Assembly: GCA_937892995.1 (NCBI GenBank)
Contig: CALBJS010000257.1
Span: forward strand, 1 to 11,698
Length of the DNA: 11,698 nucleotides
Direction of reading: 5' to 3'
Origin: an uncultured Peptococcaceae bacterium
Lineage (GTDB): Bacteria > Bacillota > Desulfitobacteriia > Desulfitobacteriales > Syntrophobotulaceae
The stretch's first letter is position 1. Each line of letters begins with the position of its first letter. A program made the translations under genes and the position numbers. This document shows, one piece after another, positions 1 through 7,648 of this stretch. Under the pieces are notes generated by a model. The model made no database searches and was not told where the DNA came from. It saw only the letters and a list, made by a program, of their open reading frames with translations.

Positions 1-1021
1 GATCAAAGCGTAGTAATTAATCATTTGACAGGATTACGTGTAATTTCGCCTCTCAATGCCAGCTTACATGTAGAAAGCAACAGTGATCTTGCCCTGGCAA
101 TAAACCGCACTTCATTCGATCAAGAGTTAGCTGTCAAAGCTGAAAATGCCGGAGCGGTATTGTTGAAAGGTTTAAGGGTAGATGGAATTGGGAGCGTCTC
201 AGGTGGGTTTCGCCTAACAGCCACGGGAAAAAGCAAAAAGAAAGTCCTGCTGAAGACTAAATTGCTGATAGGAGCTGATGGCGTCAATTCCAAGGTGGCT
301 AAATCCGGCTAATTCTAAAGCGGTGATGTATGCAGCCGATGCAGAACTGCAAAGCACGGATACGAGCACAATTAGTGTATTTTTAGGCCAAGATTTTGCC
401 CCGGGGTGGTTTGGTTGGATTATCCCTCTTGATGCCGGAACTTGTCGGGTAGGAACGGGCTTTGCCCAGGTACAGCCGGAGTGTTCTCCCCAACGTTATT
501 TTCAGCAGCTGGAGAATAGTTATCCGCAAATTTTTAAAGATCTTAAAGTTATTCGTTATACGGGCGGCACAGTGCCCTTAGGCTTAATGTCCAAAATATA
601 TTCCTCTCATGCCATGTTAGTTGGAGATGCTGCCAGTCAGACGAAACCAATATCCGGCGGGGGTATATATATGGGTTTAAGGGGAGCGAAAATATGCGGA
701 CAGATAGCCGTAGAAGCCTTAAATGAGGGTGATCTGTCAGAGACAAAAATGTCGTGCTACCAGAAGCTTTGGGAAAAGGACATGGGAGAAGAAATAATTA
801 GTGCTATGGCACATCGGGAAAGCTTCCTGGACTTTAGCAATGAGGACATTGACTTGATCATCCGGTTTTTAAGTAAGCCCCAATGTCAAGAACTTCTTTT
901 AAAATACGGGGATATCGATTACCCATCCCATTTGGCGAAAAAGCTTTTTGACTTTGGCCCTTGGAAGAATAGTTTTTTAAAGGTTGCTTTAAAAATTGCT
1001 GACTATGCGAATTTAATGTAG
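1..1021 (+). pseudogene. Geranylgeranyl reductase family FAD-dependent oxidoreductase, 5'-partial and frameshifted
   Basis: Two consecutive reading frames encode adjoining parts of one flavoprotein. Frame 1 is open from base 1 to the stop at 310-312 and contains the FAD-binding segment IGADGVNSKV (about 271-300). The next frame carries the rest to 1021, including PGWFGWIIPL and the second FAD motif GDAASQTKPISGGG, followed by GIYMGLRGA. This motif order is that of the geranylgeranyl reductase family, which reduces isoprenoid double bonds of membrane lipids, quinones or polyprenols using FAD. The N-terminal GxGxxG nucleotide-binding segment must lie before base 1. Frame 2 has stops at 251, 266 and 269, so the frame change lies between about 272 and 312. 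Removing one G of 307-308 joins the halves smoothly (AKS-ANSKAV), although a small deletion is also possible. The gene precedes a lipid-sugar-type glycosyltransferase by 36 bases. It may be a true pseudogene or a sequencing error; family assignment is firm, exact substrate unknown. Confidence 0.8.
298..312 (+). other. Frameshift site in the reductase gene
   Basis: The upstream frame ends at TAA 310-312, directly after the conserved GADGVNSKV block, and homology resumes in the +1 frame. The local sequence AAATCCGGCTAA has no convincing slippery motif for programmed frameshifting: re-pairing of a glycine tRNA from GGC to GCT would be poor. A mutation or read error is therefore favoured over recoding. 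Confidence 0.6.
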
Positions 1022-1057
1022 GAGTGCCGGTTATTTGTAAAAGCGGAGGGACTGACT

Positions 1058-1819
1058 ATGTACAGAGGAAGGCTAATTGGTGTTGTTGTTCCAGCTTATA
1101 ATGAAGAACTACTTATAGCCAAAGTTATCGAAACAATGCCTGATTATGTAGATAGGATTTACGTTATAGATGATTGTTCCACTGATCGGACTTTCATCTC
1201 AGCCGCTCAGTTTTCGGGAGAGCCGCGTTTAAAGCTTACACGTCACCTTAATAACGAAGGCGTTGGTGCTGCCATAATGACAGGATATAGGCGGGCTTTA
1301 AATGATGAAATGGATATTGTAGCAGTTATGGCCGGTGATCATCAGATGGATCCGATACAGCTTACGAAATTACTTGATCCGCTTGTTGAAGGAACTGCCG
1401 AATATTGCAAAGGCGATCGGTTATCTAGGTCTGAGTTAACAAAAGGAATGAGCAGGTGGCGAAGATTTGGAAATGTAATACTCACTAGGCTGACCCGCAT
1501 TTCTTCCGGTTACTGGAAAGTTCAAGATCCACAAAATGGTTATACCGCAATTTCCCGGGAAGCGTTAAGCAGACTTGATTTAGATAAAGTCTATCCTAGG
1601 TACGGTTACTGCAACGATCTTTTAGCCAAAATGAACGTGCTTGATGTAAAAGTAAAGGATGTTCAGATTCCTGCTCGGTATAGCCAAGAAAAGTCTAAAA
1701 TAAAGTATGGAAATTATATAAGGAAGGTATCTCTACTCTTACTAAAAAACTTTTTTTGGCGGATTACGCAAAAATATATTCTTCCCTGGTTTTCCAGAAT
1801 TGGGGGGACAAAACTATGA
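1058..1819 (+). CDS. Family 2 glycosyltransferase, dolichyl-phosphate sugar synthase-like
   Basis: This 253-residue GT-A enzyme probably transfers a sugar from a nucleotide donor to a lipid or glycan acceptor at the cytoplasmic face of the membrane. Visible GT2 signatures are VVVPAYNE (residues 9-16), the VIDDCSTDRT donor-binding segment (36-45), NNEGVGAA (65-72), the MAGDHQMDP acidic metal-binding block (91-99) and DPQNGYTA (157-164). The ATG at 1058 is preceded by GGAGGG at 1045-1050. The C-terminus has one weakly hydrophobic patch (VSLLLLKNFFWR) and then ends, whereas related proteins I recall continue with membrane helices, so this may be a shortened form. The stop overlaps the next start as ATGA, indicating translational coupling. 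The acceptor could be a polyprenyl phosphate, given the preceding reductase gene; that is inference. Confidence 0.88.
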   Translation: MYRGRLIGVVVPAYNEELLIAKVIETMPDYVDRIYVIDDCSTDRTFISAAQFSGEPRLKLTRHLNNEGVGAAIMTGYRRALNDEMDIVAVMAGDHQMDPIQLTKLLDPLVEGTAEYCKGDRLSRSELTKGMSRWRRFGNVILTRLTRISSGYWKVQDPQNGYTAISREALSRLDLDKVYPRYGYCNDLLAKMNVLDVKVKDVQIPARYSQEKSKIKYGNYIRKVSLLLLKNFFWRITQKYILPWFSRIGGTKL

Positions 1820-2814
1820 AAAATGAGGTACAGGCGTATGATGATTTCGTAGATTCCAGCCCGCAGGGTTCTTTATTTCATAAATCATGGTGGTTGGATG
1901 CCGTCGCACCAGACAACTATACAATACTTTCTATCAAAGAGAATGAGAAAATATTAGCCGCTTGGCCGCTAACATTTAAAAAGTTAGCTGGTTTAGACTT
2001 AATAATGTTACCTCAGCTAACTCCCAAGCTTGGAATGCTGTTTACTTCCCCTCGTAAGATGAAATATGCGGATCAACTATCGGAAGAGGTCGAGTTAATG
2101 GCTAAGCTGCTGAACCTTTTGCCTGAGCATCATTTATTTTATCAACGGTTTGCTATAGAATTTACTAATTGGCTGCCTCTCTATTGGGCTGATTTTAAGC
2201 AAACAACACGCTATACCTATGTAATAGAAGATTTATCTGATTTGGATAGGGTTTGGGAAAACGTACGGTATAGTACGAAACGCAAAATTAAGCGAGCCCT
2301 AAAGCATGGTATTAAGGTCGTAACCCATTTGGGTTTGGAAAAATTACTTGATTTGAATGAGCTAACATATAAAAGACAAAAGCTGACTGTCCCTTATTCG
2401 CGGGAGTATGTACATAGAATAGATGAAGCCTGTGAGAAAAATAATGCTCGGAATTTTTTTTTCGCTATCGATGAGGCTGGTCAAATCCATGCAGCAGTGT
2501 ATATCGTTTATGATCAAAAGGCTGCTTACTACTTAATAGGAGGGGGAGACCCTGCTTTAAATAACTACGGTGCCCATTTCTTAGCGTTGTGGGAAGCGAT
2601 TAAATTTGCGAGTCAAGTAGCTCAAAGTTTTGATTTTGAAGGTTCCATGCACAGCAACATCGAGCCGGTATTCAGAGGTTTTGGCGGGGCACAAAAGCCT
2701 TATATGGAAATAACAAGGGGCAATTGCTTGATTGAATCCGCTTTTTCCGTTTTCAGAAATGCTTGGAATAAAGGAGGTATACCTTCTGTAATTTGCGGCA
2801 AATTACTTCGTTGA
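1816..2814 (+). CDS. FemAB/GNAT-like acyl- or aminoacyltransferase (first of two)
   Basis: This 332-residue soluble protein belongs to the FemAB-related, GNAT-fold family found in cell-wall and exopolysaccharide loci. Members transfer acyl or aminoacyl groups to amino sugars or peptidoglycan precursors. The N-terminus carries the family pattern FVDSSPQGSLFHKSWWLDA (11-29). A basic segment STKRKIKRA begins near residue 153, and the second GNAT half has AAVYIVYDQKAAYYLIGG followed by NYGAHFLALWEAI. ATG 1816 is chosen over an upstream in-frame TTG at 1756 because GGGGGGA at 1802-1808 is well spaced and the ATGA overlap with the preceding gene is typical of coupling. It is paralogous to the gene at 4939-5934, sharing the N-terminal WxxF(I/V)(D)xSPxGxL(Y/F)HK-type pattern. 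The transferred group and acceptor cannot be read from sequence. Confidence 0.8.
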   Translation: MKNEVQAYDDFVDSSPQGSLFHKSWWLDAVAPDNYTILSIKENEKILAAWPLTFKKLAGLDLIMLPQLTPKLGMLFTSPRKMKYADQLSEEVELMAKLLNLLPEHHLFYQRFAIEFTNWLPLYWADFKQTTRYTYVIEDLSDLDRVWENVRYSTKRKIKRALKHGIKVVTHLGLEKLLDLNELTYKRQKLTVPYSREYVHRIDEACEKNNARNFFFAIDEAGQIHAAVYIVYDQKAAYYLIGGGDPALNNYGAHFLALWEAIKFASQVAQSFDFEGSMHSNIEPVFRGFGGAQKPYMEITRGNCLIESAFSVFRNAWNKGGIPSVICGKLLR

Positions 2815-2839
2815 AAAATCAAATGTAAGGAAGAATGCT

Positions 2840-3922
2840 ATGAAAATAGTTGTAGATATTGGCCACCCCTCTCATGTTCACTTTTTTAAAAATTTTATAT
2901 TAGAAATTCAAAAGAATGGGCATCAGGTGCTGATTACCGTCAGCGAAAAAGATATTACTACCTCTTTGCTGCAAGCCTTTGGTTTTGAATATACCAATTT
3001 GGGTTCTTACGGAAAGTCATTGCTCCAAAAAATCTTGAATGTTCCTGTCATGAATATCAAGATGTACAAGGCTGTTCGAGAGATGAAGCCCGATATTTTT
3101 TTAGGTTACGGTTCTGTTCGAGCCGCTCATGTGGCTTGGGTATTGAGAAAACCTTGCGTAATTTTTGATGGCGATGAATTCACATTCCCTTATTACAAGT
3201 GGTTTGCAAACACAGTTTGTGTGTTTTCCGGATTCGAAAAAACGGGTAAGAAAATAGTGAATGTCCCAGGCTATAAGGAACTGGCTTATCTTCATCCCCG
3301 GTGGTTCTCGCTAAACCTTGCTATCCAGGCAAAAGATCCAATAACTGTACTGCGCTTTGTTTCAAGAGCGTTTCATGACGTAGGTAAGGGGAGTTTTGAC
3401 CTTGATTTTAAGAGAAGGTTAGTTAAAGAACTCGAGAGATATTCGACTGTTTGTATTTCCTCTGAAACTTCTCTGCCCGTTGAGTTAGAAAGCTATCGGG
3501 CTAATATTAAACCGGAAAAAATGCACACCTTCCTTTCCGGGGCTAACCTGCTGGTTACGGATTCGGGCACAATGACAACGGAAGCTGCGGTTATGGGCAT
3601 ACCTGTTGTAAGATGCAATTCCTTTCTAGGACAGGGTTACTTAGGGATATTTCAAGAGTTGGAAAAAAAATATGGCCTAATATTTAATTATAGGGATTCG
3701 GAGCTGGCCTTAAACAAAGCCATCCAACTATCACAAATCCCTGATATCAGAGCAATATGGGGGCAAAAAAGGAAATGCTTGCTGCAAGATAAAATTGATG
3801 TTACATCATTTATGGTATGGTTTGTAGAACATTACCCTGACAGTATTCATTCAGCCCAATCGTTTTATACCTCCAGTTTAGAATCTCATGTTAAGAAAGG
3901 TGTGAATTCTAAGCATGAATAG
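2840..3922 (+). CDS. DUF354 family GT-B-like protein
   Basis: The 360-residue protein starts with the DUF354 signature VVDIGHPSHVHFFKN (residues 4-18). It continues through LLQAFGFEYTNLG, the MKPDIFLGYGS block and VIFDGDEFTFPYYKW to a C-terminal LVTDSGTMTTEAAVMGIPVV (238-257). That last segment resembles the donor-binding region of MurG and UDP-GlcNAc 2-epimerase GT-B folds, with the acidic E248 in the expected place. The family is uncharacterised but recurs in surface polysaccharide clusters, so a role as a glycosyltransferase or sugar-nucleotide enzyme is likely. AAGGAAG at 2826-2832 precedes ATG 2840 at good spacing. Its end overlaps the following deacetylase gene by 8 bases. Family call is confident, catalytic role is inference. 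Confidence 0.85.
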   Translation: MKIVVDIGHPSHVHFFKNFILEIQKNGHQVLITVSEKDITTSLLQAFGFEYTNLGSYGKSLLQKILNVPVMNIKMYKAVREMKPDIFLGYGSVRAAHVAWVLRKPCVIFDGDEFTFPYYKWFANTVCVFSGFEKTGKKIVNVPGYKELAYLHPRWFSLNLAIQAKDPITVLRFVSRAFHDVGKGSFDLDFKRRLVKELERYSTVCISSETSLPVELESYRANIKPEKMHTFLSGANLLVTDSGTMTTEAAVMGIPVVRCNSFLGQGYLGIFQELEKKYGLIFNYRDSELALNKAIQLSQIPDIRAIWGQKRKCLLQDKIDVTSFMVWFVEHYPDSIHSAQSFYTSSLESHVKKGVNSKHE

Positions 3923-4949
3923 GGATCTATGGAATAGCCTAAAGGAGGATTCTGAACTTTGGGAAACCTATGTAAATAATCAAGAGTGCCTTAATACTGA
4001 GTCTAAATATAACGGGTTAAGCCAAACAAAGGTTATGATTCCCGTTGTTTCAGAATACCTTATTAAACAAGGATACCAAGTTAGCTATCCGGATAATAAA
4101 AAATTTGCTATCTGTTTGACCCATGATGTAGATGACATCTATCCGCCCCTTTCCCATCAGGTATTATCCGGTTTGTGGAGTCTTAAAAAATGCGATTGGA
4201 GTGGGTTAAAAGAACAATTATTCTGGAAGAGCTTGGGGAAAGAAATGAGTCCCTATAGAAATTTTCAAAAAATCATGGAGCTGGAAAAGAAATATAATGC
4301 CAAATCGACTTTTTATTTTATGACAGCTTCCCGGGATCCCAGGAGATTCAGATATAACATTGAAGATATTGCCGGTGAACTTCGTTTTATCGTTGATAAT
4401 GGCTGGGAAGTAGGATTGCATGGAGGCTATTATTCTTTTAATGACTTTGACGCTATAAAACTGGAGAAAAGCAGGTTAGAAAAAGCTTTAGGCAGGGAAG
4501 TGATTGGTTATAGGAATCATTATTTAAGATTCAAGGTTCCTGATACTTGGGACATTCTGAAAAAATGTGGTTTCAAATATGATTCAACCTATGGCTATAC
4601 AAACATGGTTGGCTTTCGAAATGGGATGTGCCACCCCTTTAGACCTTATGATTTGCGGCACCAACAATGGATGGATATCTACGAATTGCCCTTACATGTC
4701 ATGGAGAGTGCAATGTTTGATTTTGTAAAATCTCACGAGGCGTGGGCACTGATCAAAGAACTACTGGAAGAAGTGGAATTAAACAAAGGGGTTTTAACTG
4801 TACTTTGGCATAATAATATTTTTAGTTGTCCATTTAGAGAAAATTGGGGTGCATTATACGTAAAGATTTTACAGTATGGTAGAGAAAAAAATGCCTGGAT
4901 GACTTCGGGAGAAGAGCTTTGGGGATGGTGGAAAGAAAATGGCTATTAA
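3915..4949 (+). CDS. Polysaccharide deacetylase (NodB-like) family protein
   Basis: This 344-residue protein has the NodB-homology (CE4-like) fold pattern. The first metal/catalytic motif is THDVDD (69-74), with the catalytic-base and metal aspartates. NAKSTFYFM (128-136) is the typical second strand, VGLHGGYYS (166-174) supplies a metal-ligand histidine, GYRNHYLRF (198-206) matches motif 3, KYDSTYGY (221-228) follows, and LWHNN (297-301) supplies the late histidine. Motif 2 lacks the second histidine of the classical H-S/T-x-x-H, as in the group with HGxY at this site. About 60 extra residues precede the domain and no signal peptide is visible, so it probably acts in the cytoplasm on glycan or lipid-linked intermediates. 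ATG 3915 lies inside the end of the preceding gene, with AAAGG upstream. Removal of N-acetyl groups from amino sugars would create free amines for the neighbouring FemAB-like enzymes, which is an inference. Confidence 0.87.
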   Translation: MNRDLWNSLKEDSELWETYVNNQECLNTESKYNGLSQTKVMIPVVSEYLIKQGYQVSYPDNKKFAICLTHDVDDIYPPLSHQVLSGLWSLKKCDWSGLKEQLFWKSLGKEMSPYRNFQKIMELEKKYNAKSTFYFMTASRDPRRFRYNIEDIAGELRFIVDNGWEVGLHGGYYSFNDFDAIKLEKSRLEKALGREVIGYRNHYLRFKVPDTWDILKKCGFKYDSTYGYTNMVGFRNGMCHPFRPYDLRHQQWMDIYELPLHVMESAMFDFVKSHEAWALIKELLEEVELNKGVLTVLWHNNIFSCPFRENWGALYVKILQYGREKNAWMTSGEELWGWWKENGY

Positions 4950-5934
4950 TCTTGTAACAAATCAAAACCAGTGGGATAGCTTTATCGATGATAGTCCCCA
5001 TGGTCTGCTTTATCATAAATGGGATTTCCTTAAACTGGTAGAAAAGTATACGGGCTATGAGTTTTGGTCTTACGGGATTTACAAAGGAGAACGATTATTA
5101 TGTGTTATTCCTCTTTTTTATAAGAAGATTATTGGTGTTAAATTATTATTCTCACCTCCCCCTCAGTCAGGAATTCCCTACCTTGGTCCGGTTATGGAGA
5201 AAAACTACGAAAGCATGAAACAAGACAAGAAAGAAACCTACGTCAATCTTGTTGTACAAGAAATCAATGCTGAACTTAATAAAATAGCTCCCAATTATTT
5301 TTCGGTTATACTGGTACCGGGTTTTCTTGATATACGCCCTTTTCAATGGCAAAAATACCAGGTTCATCCCAGCTACACTTATACTTTTAACTTAAAACCT
5401 AAACTGGAAGATATCTGGGAAAGTTTTACGACTTTAGGCAGGCAGAATATCCGGAAAGGTGAAAACTTGAAATGTCAGATGGTAAGATGTGACGATACTT
5501 CAATCCTGACCGATTTTTTGACGGAGAGATATGACGAGCAGGGCTTAAATCATGCCGTGGATCCTGCTTATCTGAAGGAAGCTTTGAAAACTTACCCTGA
5601 GAATTTAATCTTAAATTGTTTATATGATAATGATGAGCTCATTGGGGCTACTCTAAATCAAGCTTATAACAGGTATATAGCCTGGATGGGTTTACCGAAA
5701 CCCAAGGATAAAAAATATACTTATGCTAACGAATTCATGATATGGCAATTGATACAGCAGGCTAAGTCGCTGGGGTTTGCTAAGTTTGAAATAAGCGGTG
5801 CCAATAAACAAAGTTTATGTAGATATAGATCAAAATTCAATCCGCAATTGGAAATGTATTTTACAATATCAAAGAAGGATACGTTTGGGAAAATGGCTGA
5901 GGCATTCTATTTCAATTTCGTGAAAAAATTTTAA
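4939..5934 (+). CDS. FemAB/GNAT-like acyl- or aminoacyltransferase (second of two)
   Basis: A 331-residue FemAB-related GNAT-fold protein, similar in size and layout to the product of 1816-2814. The N-terminal QWDSFIDDSPHGLLYHKWDF (11-30) is the paralogous match to the other copy. The segment LEDIWESFTTLGRQNIRKGE, with its basic cluster around R168-K173, aligns with the other copy's basic segment. The C-terminal half contains LIGATLNQAYNRYIAWMGL, YANEFMIWQLIQQAKSLG and FEISGANKQSLCRYRSKF, typical of the second acyltransferase half. The ATG at 4939 overlaps the end of the deacetylase gene by 11 bases and is preceded by GGTGGAAAG. The two copies are clearly diverged, so they probably have different acceptors or donors rather than being a recent duplication. 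Confidence 0.8.
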   Translation: MAINLVTNQNQWDSFIDDSPHGLLYHKWDFLKLVEKYTGYEFWSYGIYKGERLLCVIPLFYKKIIGVKLLFSPPPQSGIPYLGPVMEKNYESMKQDKKETYVNLVVQEINAELNKIAPNYFSVILVPGFLDIRPFQWQKYQVHPSYTYTFNLKPKLEDIWESFTTLGRQNIRKGENLKCQMVRCDDTSILTDFLTERYDEQGLNHAVDPAYLKEALKTYPENLILNCLYDNDELIGATLNQAYNRYIAWMGLPKPKDKKYTYANEFMIWQLIQQAKSLGFAKFEISGANKQSLCRYRSKFNPQLEMYFTISKKDTFGKMAEAFYFNFVKKF

Positions 5935-5962
5935 GGGTAGTTTTAATGGGAAGTGAAATTAC

Positions 5963-7597
5963 ATGTCTCATATTTTGGCCAAATTGCCCAATATTTTGAA
6001 AGATCATCTTTACAGGAACTCCCTGTATTTGGTTCTAAGCAGGCTCCTTAATGTTACTGCCGGTTTTCTTTTCTGGGTAATTGCCGCCAAATTATATTCA
6101 ATTAATGAGGTCGGTATGGCTACAGCATTAATTTCCTCTCTTGGACTAATCATGCTTTTTTCAAGGTTTGGCTTTGATTATTCTTTAATACGTTATGTAG
6201 CGAACGCTGACAAGAATAAAGTATTTAATACAAGCCTTGTAATCACCACTATTGCTGCAGTCGTAATCAGCTTAATATATATCTTGTTGGCCGGGATTTT
6301 TAAAGCGAACCTTGCTTTAAATTTAAGCAATGGAATGCTCTTTATCCGAATTGCTTTATTTAATTCGATTACTTTGATTGCAGGTAATATGTTTTTAGCG
6401 TTGAGAAAAGGGCAATATCTTTTTATACAAACTGTACTCATTTCACTTCGATTATTCCTTTTACTCCCACTGGCGAGATTTGAGAGTTTTGGTATTATCT
6501 TATCCCTCGGCATATGTTATGTTTTCTCCGCTATTTTTTCTTTATGGGTACTACGAAAAGAAGTAAAAGTAAATTTTCTGCAGATAGATAGACCATTTGT
6601 AAAAGAATCCTTCAAGTTTTCGCTTGGAAGTTACTTGTCAAATATATTAATTGAAGCTCCGATATTGATTTTGCCGGTTATGGTATTGCATTTAATTGGT
6701 CGAGGAGAAGCTGCAATATATTACATAGCAATGGCCATTGGTAATTTTGCTTTAATTGTGCCCTATGCCCTAAGTTTCTCCTTATTTATAGAAGGAAGTT
6801 ATGGCCAGTCCCTAAAACAAAATACAATTAAAGCCTGCCTTACTGCCTATCTGTTTTTAATTCCCATAATAGTAATACTAAGCTTGTGGGGTAAAAACAT
6901 TCTTGGCCTTATTAGTAAAGAATATATTGAAGCATACCATTTATTATTTTTGGTTATGATCACAGGTTTTTTTGCCGTAATCTACATGGTCTTTATTTCT
7001 GTGCAGAACATCAAGATGCGGGTTGAAAGGAACATAAGATTAAATCTGCTTCGCTTTCTTCTTTTGCTGGGAGCCAGTTACTATTTAATACCTAAATATA
7101 ATATCAGCGGTGTCGGTTATGCTTGGTTATTAACCCATGTGATCTTAACGCTTGTCATTGCTGCAACGGTTTTAAAAGATGCTTTAAGGAAAAATCGGGT
7201 GCAGAGTAAAGCGGAAAGTACTCAGAGTGATAAAACTCCTTTGCTTACTCTTACCACCGGCCCAGTGGTAAGAGATTATGATGCTTACAATTTAATAGTG
7301 ATAATACTAAATACTACTTGTTTAAATCTCAGGGTAAAAGTGGTCGTCAATGATTTAACAGAAGGTCGTAAACAAGACAGGGTAATGGCCTTACTTGTTC
7401 AAGGTAATTTTACTGAGAAGTTAACCTTACCCAAACCGCCGACGTTATACGAAGTATTGATTGAAGGCCTTTCCCCTGGGGTTTATATATGGACGTCAAC
7501 AAGTACCAAGCCGGATAGGGCTTCTTTACAAGCAAATAAGTTTATAGAGGCTAATACTTTCCGTCATAATGACTTTATTTCCTTGCCCAATATTTAA
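5963..7597 (+). CDS. Wzx-like polysaccharide flippase with an extra C-terminal domain
   Basis: Residues 1 to about 410 form a polytopic membrane protein of the MATE/MOP flippase type, with about 12 hydrophobic helices. The N-terminal LYLVLSRLLNVTAGFLFWVIAAKLY and the 'MATALISSLGLIMLFSRFGFD' type second helix are characteristic. Such proteins move lipid-linked glycans across the cytoplasmic membrane. Most Wzx proteins end about here, but this one continues with a polar linker (407-428) and about 115 residues rich in beta-forming sequence: TGPVVRDYDAYNLIVIILN, then NLRVKVVVNDLTEG, LYEVLIEGLSPGVYIWTST and a final FRHNDFISL. This tail resembles the small beta domains of clostridial and bacillar surface proteins, a resemblance I judge by eye only. 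GGGAAG at 5948-5953 precedes ATG 5963. An even helix count would place the tail in the cytoplasm; an odd count would place it outside. Confidence 0.85.
   Translation: MSHILAKLPNILKDHLYRNSLYLVLSRLLNVTAGFLFWVIAAKLYSINEVGMATALISSLGLIMLFSRFGFDYSLIRYVANADKNKVFNTSLVITTIAAVVISLIYILLAGIFKANLALNLSNGMLFIRIALFNSITLIAGNMFLALRKGQYLFIQTVLISLRLFLLLPLARFESFGIILSLGICYVFSAIFSLWVLRKEVKVNFLQIDRPFVKESFKFSLGSYLSNILIEAPILILPVMVLHLIGRGEAAIYYIAMAIGNFALIVPYALSFSLFIEGSYGQSLKQNTIKACLTAYLFLIPIIVILSLWGKNILGLISKEYIEAYHLLFLVMITGFFAVIYMVFISVQNIKMRVERNIRLNLLRFLLLLGASYYLIPKYNISGVGYAWLLTHVILTLVIAATVLKDALRKNRVQSKAESTQSDKTPLLTLTTGPVVRDYDAYNLIVIILNTTCLNLRVKVVVNDLTEGRKQDRVMALLVQGNFTEKLTLPKPPTLYEVLIEGLSPGVYIWTSTSTKPDRASLQANKFIEANTFRHNDFISLPNI
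7248..7274 (+). repeat. Perfect 10-bp inverted repeat (stem-loop) inside the flippase gene
   Basis: CTCTTACCAC at 7248-7257 is followed by a 7-base gap and its exact reverse complement GTGGTAAGAG at 7265-7274. It lies at codons 429-438, exactly where the polar linker gives way to the extra C-terminal domain. No T-tract follows, so it is not an intrinsic terminator. Confidence 0.75.
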
Positions 7598-7648
7598 AAG
7601 ACTACTATTAATCCCAACAGTACTTTTAAAGTATAGGGGGTAAATCTT

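Noticed and set aside
1756..1815. TTG at 1756 as the start of the first FemAB-like gene.
   Set aside because: It would overlap the preceding gene by 64 bases; ATG 1816 has a strong well-spaced binding site and the ATGA overlap.
6193..6513. Minus-strand open frame of 106 codons within the flippase gene.
   Set aside because: It is antisense to a well-supported membrane protein gene, has no binding site of note and its product lacks recognisable features.
7627..7634. Short inverted repeat TACTTT-T-AAAGTA between the flippase and the next gene as a terminator.
   Set aside because: The single-base centre cannot form a hairpin loop, the arms are AT-only and no T-tract follows.
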